DNA of 54,838 nt from Bacteroidia bacterium (lineage in GTDB: Bacteria; Bacteroidota; Bacteroidia; Chitinophagales; Saprospiraceae), in the NCBI GenBank assembly GCA_030433135.1, contig JAUILF010000004.1:1-54838 (forward strand), in the 5' to 3' direction. Positions 1 to 7,344 of the stretch are shown here, piece after piece. Position numbers and translations under genes: made by a program. How positions within the stretch are numbered: the first letter of the stretch is position 1; every line of letters begins with the position of its first letter. The notes beneath the pieces are model-generated. The model was not told the origin of the DNA and searched no databases. It worked only from the letters and a program-made list of their open reading frames with translations.

Positions 1-120
1 AATTCGTGCAGAGTTAGATAAGCTCAGAAATGAATAGGCATGGTTTCCACCGATTTGACCATAAAGTGGAAGAAAGAGGGAAAAGGCTAAGAACAGCAGG
101 GTAGATAAAAGTAATCTCAT
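1..120 (-). CDS. porQ: PorQ-like T9SS protein, N-terminal fragment
   Basis: Partial gene; only the first 40 codons are inside the window and the rest lies beyond base 1. The translation opens with a typical signal peptide (MRLLLSTLLFLAFSLFLPLYGQ) cut before a mature start IGGNHAYSFLSLSNSARI. That mature start is the characteristic opening of PorQ, an outer-membrane beta-barrel protein of the type IX secretion attachment complex (family knowledge). The ATG overlaps the stop codon of the upstream MORN-type lipoprotein gene (ATGA), so the two are probably translationally coupled. Only the N-terminus supports the call, so another member of the same barrel family is possible. Confidence 0.65.
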   Translation of the reverse strand, partial: MRLLLSTLLFLAFSLFLPLYGQIGGNHAYSFLSLSNSARI

Positions 121-728
121 TCAGTCGCATTGTCTTCAAGCTGCCAAACGGTTTGGCAAATTCCTTTTTCACATAGCATCCTTTTTTCCAGGATACCGTC
201 TTCATCATAAAGTTTGAGCTCACCGTCCTCGTTATCTCCATCAAGGTACTGTCCCTCAGCCTTCAGATTTCCATTCTCGTAATATTCCACAAAAGGACCA
301 TTTTCCTGGTTGTCTCTCATGCTTACGACTTCCATAACACTGCCGGATTCATAATATTTCGTCCATTCGCCGGACATGGTTCCATCCTGGTACAAACCTT
401 CCAGTTTTAGCTGGCCATCTTCGTAGTAAGAACGGAATGATCCATGGTAAATCCCATGTTCATAAGTCTCTTCAATTTCCTTATTGCCATTCGGAAACAG
501 GAATGTCCGAATCCCATGCAAAGTATCCTGGTGATATATGGCGGTTTCGACAAGGTAACCTTCGCGGTATCTTTCGTAAAGGCCTTCCTTTTTTCCGGTT
601 TCAGTATCGATCTCAAACTGCTCCAGAAGGTTGCCCTCTCCATCGTGCGTCCTGATGGTTTCCAGACCGGATTGGCAGGCATTCAAAGCCACAAGAGTCG
701 TGATGAGTATGATCAACGAGTATCTCAT
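117..728 (-). CDS. MORN-repeat (YwqK-type) lipoprotein
   Basis: Predicted 203-residue lipoprotein. The chosen ATG gives MRYSLIILITTLVALNAC, a signal peptide with lipobox LNAC; a longer frame to about 773 would put 15 extra residues before it. The mature part is built of repeated units of the type GxxxxYYExGxLKxEGxY (for example GSFRSYYEDGQLKLEG and GPFVEYYENGNLKAEG), which are MORN variants found in YwqK-like proteins. The biochemical role is unknown; family members are often envelope-attached in Bacteroidota. It follows the PpiD/SurA-like gene by about 80 bases and overlaps the PorQ start by four bases, suggesting an envelope or secretion operon. An annotation as toxin-antitoxin protein would be misleading here. 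Confidence 0.8.
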   Translation of the reverse strand: MRYSLIILITTLVALNACQSGLETIRTHDGEGNLLEQFEIDTETGKKEGLYERYREGYLVETAIYHQDTLHGIRTFLFPNGNKEIEETYEHGIYHGSFRSYYEDGQLKLEGLYQDGTMSGEWTKYYESGSVMEVVSMRDNQENGPFVEYYENGNLKAEGQYLDGDNEDGELKLYDEDGILEKRMLCEKGICQTVWQLEDNATE

Positions 729-808
729 TTCGTCTAATTCATACTGATAACGCCGCCAGACCGGTTTTAGCACACGAGTGAAAGAAACATTTATGCTTCA
801 GAGCATCT

Positions 809-2902
809 CTAGTAAAACATAGAGCGACTGTCTTCTATGTCTGCATTTGATCTCAGGCTTTGCATGACACCGGCCTTGGCCTGATTGGCCATCTGGCTGG
901 TGAATGACTGCCTGAGTGTTGCCACATTGGGTTCATTAGGATCAGTACGGTTAAAAGGTTTAATGAGATAAACACCTCTCTCACCCTTGATCGGTTGTGA
1001 AACTTCGTTAAGTGGAGTCTTCTGAGCACTGGAAGCCACATTTGGCTCCTCACCAAGATTGGAAATAAAATCTGTCAGGAAGTTGACCTTGGTTGCATAA
1101 ATCTCCGCAACCCGATTCAGATCGTCTTGTCCTTTCAATTCTTCGACCAACACATCCGCCTTCTTTTGGTTCTTCACCAGTCCTTCAATCGTAGCACGCA
1201 CATCTTCAAGACTTGATGGACCGGCCTCCAGGATCTTGCTGAGACCTGCAATGACGTAGCGGTTGTTATAATATAGTTCGGGGTGCTGATATATGTAAAC
1301 TTCTGGTGAAACATCCCCCACTTCTGAAGACGGTAGAAAAGCCCACTTGATGATGTCTCTGGAAGTCTGCCCAGTTCCAAGTGCAGCAATAGTGAAGTCA
1401 TTTTCTTTTACGGGAGCACTGGTTTGCATATTGACTAAGGGGTCATTGCTCACCAATGTCCTCAACTCCTCGAGGGTGCGGGTTGAACTAACTATGTCCA
1501 GTAAATCATCATACATATTATTCTGTGTCTCCTCCGACGGTATGATCGGTACATCAAGGTAAGCTACCTGGGCTCCTTCCTCATTTGTCTCGTAGATCCA
1601 GTCAAGAACTTCCACAACATGAACCCCAAACTCTGTCACTACACTGTAAGCTTTACCTTTTTCAGCATTGTAAAAAACCAAATCATTAAAAGGCTTGACG
1701 AAACCGTTAAGGGCCACTGTACCAAGATCCCCTCCATTCACAGTAACACTCATCGAACCCTGGTTGAATTTCAAGGCCAAAGAATCAAAGATAGCTTCTC
1801 CGTTGTTGAGCAAATCGACCAGGCTATCCGCCGTTCTCATTGCAGCCTGGTACTCTTCCAGTGAAGTTGCTCTACGTAGAATATGCCTGGCATGTACCGA
1901 ATCAGCCACTGTCATACGGTCAATCACTTTCACAGCCCGGTAAGATCCATTTTCAATATAGGGCCCTACCACCGAACCCAGTGGCAGACTAAAGACAGAA
2001 TCTGCAACGGTCGGACTCACAGCAGCCCGTTTCACATAAGCCGGATCGAAGGTTCCAAGGTTGGTTTCAACGAACAAGGTGTCATTTTCGGTAATCCTGA
2101 ACTCTTCAATCATGTTCTGAATATCAGCCAAATGCATAGCAGTATCTTCAGCCGTTGGCAAAACATCGTAGGATACGAAATCTACGGTTCTGTTTTCTTC
2201 CTCCTGCTCATACTCATGCTGATGCTCGCTGAGATAACTGCGGAGATCGGATTCGGTCACTTCAACATCGGCATCCGGTACCTGGTCATAAGAAACCTGA
2301 ACAAAGGTAAAATCGGTACGAATCGACTGATCTTGATTGGTGGACTCCACCATCCAAGTAGGTGTGTACAATCCCTGTGCAACGAGGTTAACCAATTTGT
2401 CAGTCAATCTCTCGGTAACAATCTCCTTTTCCTGGTATGCCCACAGCTCCCGAATTTGCGGAGTGAGGGTACCCTGGTCAATAGACTGCCTGATATTATT
2501 AAGTTGTGTACGATCAACGGCGCCCGTATTAGGGTCAGCAAACCTCTGTTGGATAATGGCACTGAGGTTGTTTCCAAATTGCAGATCAATGAGTTCTTCC
2601 CGAGGTACAGCCAGACCATTTTCATCTGCCTCCTCGTGAATGATTGTACGATCTACAAAGTAGTTATACAAATAGTTCCTTCTACTGAAAATGTCCACAT
2701 CAGATCCTGAATACAGGATTCTTTCAGCACGCTGAAACTCTGTCCAGTCAACCTTTTCTCCATCGACCTCCACCAGGGTCATTTGCTGTCCACCCGGACC
2801 GCCCTGACCAGTCATATCCATAATCACGAAGGCTGCCAATGCCAAACCGATCACCACAATCAATAACCAGCTATTCTTCCTAATCTTCCCAATTAAAGCC
2901 AT
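809..2902 (-). CDS. Periplasmic peptidyl-prolyl isomerase, PpiD/SurA type
   Basis: 697 residues. A short cytoplasmic lead (MALIGKIRKNSW) precedes one transmembrane anchor (about residues 13-30, LLIVVIGLALAAFVIMDM), the arrangement of PpiD. A SurA-N-like helical region follows, and a parvulin (PpiC) domain lies near residues 335-445, with HARHIL at its start and the GGDLG motif inside. The C-terminal third is helical, as in the large Bacteroidota isomerases. It should help fold or chaperone outer-membrane and secreted proteins in the periplasm. A good promoter lies 190 bases upstream (3098-3128). The downstream MORN-lipoprotein and PorQ genes point to the same envelope task. Confidence 0.9.
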   Translation of the reverse strand: MALIGKIRKNSWLLIVVIGLALAAFVIMDMTGQGGPGGQQMTLVEVDGEKVDWTEFQRAERILYSGSDVDIFSRRNYLYNYFVDRTIIHEEADENGLAVPREELIDLQFGNNLSAIIQQRFADPNTGAVDRTQLNNIRQSIDQGTLTPQIRELWAYQEKEIVTERLTDKLVNLVAQGLYTPTWMVESTNQDQSIRTDFTFVQVSYDQVPDADVEVTESDLRSYLSEHQHEYEQEEENRTVDFVSYDVLPTAEDTAMHLADIQNMIEEFRITENDTLFVETNLGTFDPAYVKRAAVSPTVADSVFSLPLGSVVGPYIENGSYRAVKVIDRMTVADSVHARHILRRATSLEEYQAAMRTADSLVDLLNNGEAIFDSLALKFNQGSMSVTVNGGDLGTVALNGFVKPFNDLVFYNAEKGKAYSVVTEFGVHVVEVLDWIYETNEEGAQVAYLDVPIIPSEETQNNMYDDLLDIVSSTRTLEELRTLVSNDPLVNMQTSAPVKENDFTIAALGTGQTSRDIIKWAFLPSSEVGDVSPEVYIYQHPELYYNNRYVIAGLSKILEAGPSSLEDVRATIEGLVKNQKKADVLVEELKGQDDLNRVAEIYATKVNFLTDFISNLGEEPNVASSAQKTPLNEVSQPIKGERGVYLIKPFNRTDPNEPNVATLRQSFTSQMANQAKAGVMQSLRSNADIEDSRSMFY

Positions 2903-3240
2903 CTCTTTAGAATAATTTGTATCACATTAACGACAAACACACAGAATCCTATTATTTGTGTGCAATCAAATTCACGGACTTATTGCCTAAAAAAACTGAA
3001 TGTATCTTTTTGATTATCAAAGACCCCTGATGCATTCTCACCTTTCACACGAGTCCAAAACAAGCATACAATCTTCACCCCTCTTCAAAAAGCTCTGCAA
3101 AAGTAAAAGTTTAGGGGTTAATTTCAAACAAATGTAACAGGTCAACCCATGTAGGGTGAAATCCGGATACATTCAGGTAGAGGTCTGATTCTGTTTAACA
3201 TAGATGGATTCTGGAACTCGAAAGACACATCCGGGAACAT
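2903..3240. other. Intergenic region, 338 bases
   Basis: Apart from the minus-strand promoter at 3098-3128 no gene, hairpin terminator or repeat was recognised. Bases 2903-3090 would form the untranslated leader of the PpiD-like gene. The part from 3130 to 3240 lies just downstream of the DUF3109 gene and shows no clear terminator. Confidence 0.5.
3098..3128 (-). promoter_or_regulatory. Bacteroidota-type promoter for the PpiD-like gene
   Basis: Read on the minus strand, TTTG (3125-3128) is followed after 19 bases by TACTTTTG (3098-3105), a perfect match to the primary sigma consensus TTTG-N17-23-TAnnTTTG known from Bacteroidota. Transcription would start near 3091, giving a leader of about 190 bases before the ATG at 2902. 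Confidence 0.6.
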
Positions 3241-3834
3241 CTACCTCTTGTCTTCACCTTCCTCTATGTCCCTGGCAATATCTTCAAGATGCTGATAAAA
3301 GGATTCCCCAAATCGACGTATCAATGCTTCCTTTACAAACTGGTAGACGGGCACATTCAGTGACTCACCAAGCTCACATGCCGCAGCACAGATGTCCCAC
3401 TCATCATAGTTCAAGGCTTTGAAAGAGAGCTCCTGCTGCACCTCAAACCTTAACGGATACAAATGACAGGAAACAGGCTTCTTGTACTCAATAGCCCCAT
3501 CAGCCCAAGCTTTTTCTATGCCACACTGAGCCACTCCTTCATCATCCACTGTCAGGTAGGCACAGGCACCGTCTTTCTGTAAAGGAGTGCCATATTTGCC
3601 TGGCTCGGGGTAATACGTAAACGGTCCATCCCTGTCGATCAACTCGTTACCTTCATCAGAGAGATATGGTCTGAGGAGGTTCCGGACTTCAGTCAAAATT
3701 TCACGTTCGTCGTTGTCCAGGGGTGCTCCCCAGTCCCCCTCCCAGCAACACGCACCTTTGCATGCAGAAAGATTACACACAAATTTTCGTTTGAATATTT
3801 CCCGACTCACCAGTACATCATCTATTAGAAACAT
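3241..3834 (-). CDS. DUF3109 family cysteine-rich protein
   Basis: 197 residues with the conserved cysteine pattern of DUF3109: CNLSACKGACC near residue 21, then GACAYL, QCGIEKA and SCHLYPLR. The cysteines resemble those of YkgJ-type metal-chelating proteins, so a bound metal or iron-sulfur cluster is likely, but no activity is established for the family. There is no signal peptide, so it is cytoplasmic. It is transcribed divergently from citrate synthase across about 300 bases and reads toward the PpiD-like gene. Its C-terminus is acidic and charged (DIARDIEEGEDKR). Confidence 0.85.
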   Translation of the reverse strand: MFLIDDVLVSREIFKRKFVCNLSACKGACCWEGDWGAPLDNDEREILTEVRNLLRPYLSDEGNELIDRDGPFTYYPEPGKYGTPLQKDGACAYLTVDDEGVAQCGIEKAWADGAIEYKKPVSCHLYPLRFEVQQELSFKALNYDEWDICAAACELGESLNVPVYQFVKEALIRRFGESFYQHLEDIARDIEEGEDKR

Positions 3835-4138
3835 AGGTGTTTTTTGACGAAGTAATGATAGTTTTTGCGCCGAATGTTTGTGCTCAAAATGTGTATATTT
3901 ACGCCCTTATTTTCAACAACGTATGTAAGGCTTGCTTCGGCATCCTAATTTACTTAATTCCGGACTCCGTTTCACAATCACATAATTCGTATCGGGATCG
4001 TTTTTGTGGAACTTTTGTGAGGTTGCGTTGCAAAACGGGGTGTTGCCTTTTCGGGGAAAAGGACAACCTGTTACCTAATTTAAGTAAAATGATCCAGTCA
4101 CAAGCTTAACAAAAAACAAGGATAGAACTAACCAATTC
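3835..4138. other. Divergent intergenic region, DUF3109 / citrate synthase
   Basis: 304 bases that must hold the promoter of the citrate synthase gene. A near-match to the -7 box (TATATTTA, 3894-3901) exists but has no well-spaced -33 partner. A 90-residue open frame here (about 3837-4109) has no recognisable domain and unusual composition, so it is not called. No terminator or repeat was seen. Confidence 0.4.
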
Positions 4139-5443
4139 ATGGACGAATTAAAACAGAAATTTAGTGAGAAATCTTCCGCATTACGAAACAAACTGAGATC
4201 TCTGGTCAGGGAGCAGGGTGGCACAAAAATGGACGAAGTCACTCTGGGTCAAATGTATGGCGGAATGAGGGGTGTCAAAAGCATGATTTGGGAGACCTCC
4301 AACCTGGATGCCCAGGAAGGAATAAAATTCAGAGGGTACAACATTCCCCAGCTTCGAGATCTTTTACCAAAGCTAAATGGAAGTGACGAGCCATTGCCGG
4401 AAGGTTTGTTCTGGTTGATGCTGGTGGGAGAGATCCCTACTGAAGATCAGGTTTCATGGTTAGCCGCAGAATGGGCCGGCCGAAGTAAGGTTCCGGACCA
4501 TACTTTCAAGGTTCTGGACAACCTGCCCGTGGAGACTCACCCCATGACACAGTTTGTAGTGGGGATAAATTCAATGCAAACAGAAAGTGTTTTTGCCAAA
4601 AGATATTTTGAAGGCCTTTCCAAGCATGATTTTTGGGATGCCTGTTATGAGGACACTATGAACCTCATTGCTCGCTTGCCACAATTGGCAGCTTACATCT
4701 ATCGCAGGTCCTTTCACAACGGAGACCACATTGCTCCGGATTCGTCCCTAGACTGGGGAGCCAACTTCGCTCACATGTTGGGAATAGAGGGCGATGACTT
4801 TCGGGATTTTCTCCGCCTCTACTTGACCATCCATGCTGATCATGAGGGTGGAAATGCATCAGCACACACCACGCATCTGGTAGGATCTACACTTTCCGAT
4901 GCCTATAATTCGATGTCGGCCGGAATGAATGCACTGGCTGGTCCTTTGCATGGACTGGCAAACCAGGAAGTGATCAAGTGGATATTCGAAATGTTGGAAA
5001 GCCTCGACACTCAATCACCCAGTAAGGAACAGATAGCTGATTTTGTACGACAGACCCTCGATGCCGGCAAGGTTATACCGGGATACGGTCATGCTGTCTT
5101 GCGTCAGCCCGACCCCAGGTTTACCGCACAACAGCGGTTTGCCCAACGCAATCTTCAGGATTCGGATATAGTCAATGTGGTATGGAAGCTGTTTGATGTG
5201 GTCCCACCCATCCTGGATTCATTGGGAAAAGTAAAAAATCCGTGGCCAAATGTGGATGCACATTCCGGAGCCATCCTGGTACATTATGGCCTGAAAGAGT
5301 TCAAATATTATACGGTTTTGTTTGGCGTATCACGTGCACTGGGAGTCCTGTCAGCTCTTTGCTGGAGCAGAGCCATAGGTTTTCCGCTTGAACGGCCAAA
5401 ATCCGTAACCTCTGAATGGATATTTTCGCAATTTGCCAACTAG
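4139..5443 (+). CDS. gltA: Citrate synthase, mitochondrial (eukaryotic) type
   Basis: 434 residues. Condenses oxaloacetate and acetyl-CoA into citrate, the entry step of the TCA cycle. The sequence is strikingly like animal mitochondrial citrate synthase: EPLPEGLFWLMLVGEIPTE, LTIHADHEGGN, GPLHGLANQEV, PGYGHAVLR, KNPWPNVDAHSG and FGVSRALGV. The catalytic triad is His271, His318 and Asp373. It lacks the N-terminal domain of the NADH-sensitive proteobacterial enzymes. The gene starts a plus-strand run with gcvH only 14 bases downstream. Bacteroidota of the Saprospiria are known to carry this enzyme form, so transfer from an organelle need not be invoked. Confidence 0.97.
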   Translation: MDELKQKFSEKSSALRNKLRSLVREQGGTKMDEVTLGQMYGGMRGVKSMIWETSNLDAQEGIKFRGYNIPQLRDLLPKLNGSDEPLPEGLFWLMLVGEIPTEDQVSWLAAEWAGRSKVPDHTFKVLDNLPVETHPMTQFVVGINSMQTESVFAKRYFEGLSKHDFWDACYEDTMNLIARLPQLAAYIYRRSFHNGDHIAPDSSLDWGANFAHMLGIEGDDFRDFLRLYLTIHADHEGGNASAHTTHLVGSTLSDAYNSMSAGMNALAGPLHGLANQEVIKWIFEMLESLDTQSPSKEQIADFVRQTLDAGKVIPGYGHAVLRQPDPRFTAQQRFAQRNLQDSDIVNVVWKLFDVVPPILDSLGKVKNPWPNVDAHSGAILVHYGLKEFKYYTVLFGVSRALGVLSALCWSRAIGFPLERPKSVTSEWIFSQFAN

Positions 5444-5457
5444 GAAATCTATTTACC

Positions 5458-5862
5458 ATGAACATACCTGCAGATCTGAAGTACACCAAAGAACATGAGT
5501 GGATCAAACTCGATGAGACGGCTGATGACAAAGTAGTTGCTATAATAGGGATCACTGATTTTGCCCAGCAAGAATTGGGGGAGCTGGTTTATGTGGAGGT
5601 CGATACTGTAGATGAATCGCTTGAAAAAGACGAGGTCTTTGGTACCGTTGAGGCTGTGAAAACCACATCTGACCTATTCATGCCGGTCAGTGGCAAAGTG
5701 ATAGCCTTTAACCCGGATCTGGACGAGTCTGAGGGAGATAATCCCGGTCTCATCAACGACGACCCCTACAAAGCGGGGTGGATTATCAAGATTGAAATTA
5801 GTAAGGCTGATCTCCTGGATGAGCTGCTGAGTGCCGAAGAATACAAAGATTTAATTTCCTAA
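5458..5862 (+). CDS. gcvH: Glycine cleavage system H protein
   Basis: 134 residues. It carries the aminomethyl group between the P, T and L proteins of the glycine cleavage complex on a lipoyl arm. The lipoylated lysine is Lys68 in GTVEAVKTTSD, inside the usual barrel motif FGTVEAVK...PVSGKV. The start ATG at 5458 gives the normal N-terminus MNIPADLKYTKEHEW; a frame extending upstream to 5416 overlaps gltA and adds unrelated residues. The partner L protein is probably the lipoamide dehydrogenase encoded at 40803-42206. It sits tightly behind gltA, so cotranscription is likely. Confidence 0.97.
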   Translation: MNIPADLKYTKEHEWIKLDETADDKVVAIIGITDFAQQELGELVYVEVDTVDESLEKDEVFGTVEAVKTTSDLFMPVSGKVIAFNPDLDESEGDNPGLINDDPYKAGWIIKIEISKADLLDELLSAEEYKDLIS

Positions 5863-5905
5863 GCCTATACACCAAAAGGTAGCAGGCATACATCTTAATA
5901 ATAGT

Positions 5906-6289
5906 TTGTACCGGTTAAGACCCTTCTTTTTCACGGTTATTTGGTCCTGCATTGTTCTAGTGTTGTCCATATTGCCGGGAAAAAAAATCCCAAAAGTGGG
6001 ATTAGGTTTTTTTGAGCATGCTGACAAGTTGGCACACATGATGGTCTATGCAGTGTTGACGCTTATTCTTGGCTTCGAATTGTTTCGCAGATCAGGGCCA
6101 TTGACAAGGCGACAAATGCTGTACATCCTGTTGCTAAGTAGCTGGTACGGACTATGCCTGGAAGGAGTACAGGGATTCTTTTTATCAGATCGATTCTTTG
6201 AATTTCCTGATATAATTGCTAATATTATTGGCTCTATTGTAGGCATTGTGATTGTTTACATTTTTTATCGTCAAAAACAACATTTATGA
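5906..6289 (+). CDS. VanZ-like membrane protein
   Basis: 127 residues with about four transmembrane segments and the VanZ-type features ILPGKKIP near the start, HADKLAHMMVYAVLT in the middle and FPDIIANIIGSIVG near the end. The first codon appears to be TTG at 5906; no ATG is available nearby. Its last codon overlaps the start of tonB (ATGA), so the two are translationally coupled. VanZ family members have no settled activity beyond the teicoplanin link of the founding member, so function is open. It follows gcvH after 43 bases. Confidence 0.85.
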   Translation: MYRLRPFFFTVIWSCIVLVLSILPGKKIPKVGLGFFEHADKLAHMMVYAVLTLILGFELFRRSGPLTRRQMLYILLLSSWYGLCLEGVQGFFLSDRFFEFPDIIANIIGSIVGIVIVYIFYRQKQHL

Positions 6290-7203
6290 ATCTTGATATT
6301 TCCGTTGACGGGCAAACATTGGTTTTGACTTTGTTCGGAATAATGATTCTAATCGCTGGGTTCATTCTGGTCTTCAGGAACCTTCTTGGAAAGAAGGAAA
6401 ATGAAGAGCTATCTGAAAAGTACAAGGAAGCGTCCTGGTCATCTCCTCTGATTGGGAGAGCAAAATATCCCGACGTGGATGTTTTCAAATTTACCGGACC
6501 ACTTTTCAACTTTGGATTGCTGGCTGCCTTGGGCTTGACCCTGTTGGCTTTTAGCTGGACTCAGTTCGATGAAGAAGTATTTATTCCTGAAGATGCGCTG
6601 GAATTAGAGGACGATATTGAAATCGAACCTCCCCGGACTGCAGAACCACCGCCACCACCTCCTCCGCCACCTCCTCCTGTAATTGAAGAGGTGCCTGAAG
6701 AGGAAATTCTGGAGGAAGAAGAACCAGAGTTTCTCGATCAATCAGTCGAAGAAGAAACATTTATTGAAGCACCAGAACCCGAGGCACCACCACCACCTCC
6801 ACCACCACCACCTCCACCACCAGAACCTGAGGTGGAAGAGATCTTCAAGGTCGTGGAGCAAATGCCAAGATTCCCGGGTTGTGAAGGCGAAGCTGATGAC
6901 GCAGCCAGGAAAGCATGTGCAGACAAAAAGATGCTTGAGTTCATCTACAAGAACATTAAGTATCCTGCCATCGCCCGTGAAAATGGTGTGGAAGGTACCT
7001 GTGTAGTGCGATTTGTGGTCGATACTGATGGATCCATCAGTAATCCTGAAGTCGTCAGAGATATCGGTGCGGGATGTGGTGATGAAGCCCTCCGTGTGGT
7101 AAAACTGATGAATGGAATGGGTGAAAAATGGACACCAGGTAAACAACGTGGTAGAGCTGTGAGAGTACAGTTTAACCTGCCTGTTAAATTCCGTCTTGAA
7201 TAG
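6286..7203 (+). CDS. tonB: Energy transducer TonB
   Basis: 305 residues. Couples the inner-membrane proton motive force (through ExbB/ExbD, not in this window) to outer-membrane TonB-dependent receptors. The C-terminal TonB domain is clear (about 215-305: IKYPAIARENGVEGTCVVRF, ending VQFNLPVKFRLE). Two proline tracts of about 11-12 residues, separated by an acidic stretch, span the periplasm. Unlike classical TonB there are two hydrophobic segments before the linker, at about residues 12-32 and 74-90. The start overlaps the VanZ-like gene stop. A good intrinsic terminator follows at 7231. Confidence 0.93.
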   Translation: MNLDISVDGQTLVLTLFGIMILIAGFILVFRNLLGKKENEELSEKYKEASWSSPLIGRAKYPDVDVFKFTGPLFNFGLLAALGLTLLAFSWTQFDEEVFIPEDALELEDDIEIEPPRTAEPPPPPPPPPPPVIEEVPEEEILEEEEPEFLDQSVEEETFIEAPEPEAPPPPPPPPPPPPEPEVEEIFKVVEQMPRFPGCEGEADDAARKACADKKMLEFIYKNIKYPAIARENGVEGTCVVRFVVDTDGSISNPEVVRDIGAGCGDEALRVVKLMNGMGEKWTPGKQRGRAVRVQFNLPVKFRLE

Positions 7204-7230
7204 AAAAAACGCTTCCAAAAGCAATAAGGA

Positions 7231-7262
7231 AGGCTGAATCTCACGATTCGGCCTTTTTTTTT
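7231..7262 (+). terminator. Rho-independent terminator after tonB
   Basis: Ten-base stem AGGCTGAATC (7231-7240) and GATTCGGCCT (7245-7254) with loop TCAC and one G-T pair, running into a tract of ten T (7253-7262). It closes the gltA-gcvH-vanZ-tonB transcription unit. Confidence 0.85.
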
Positions 7263-7344
7263 GTGGGTTGCCTACCTAATAATTCGTACCAACCAAATCT
7301 CTTTCTCCCTTTTTTACGTTATATTGAAAATGAACCTCCTGGTT

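Noticed and set aside
1883-2710. 275-codon plus-strand frame inside the PpiD/SurA-like gene
   Set aside because: Antisense shadow of a well-supported protein; its translation has no recognisable domain.
3837-4109. 90-codon open frame upstream of citrate synthase
   Set aside because: It has no domain, signal or family resemblance, and it occupies the region that must carry the promoters of two divergent genes.
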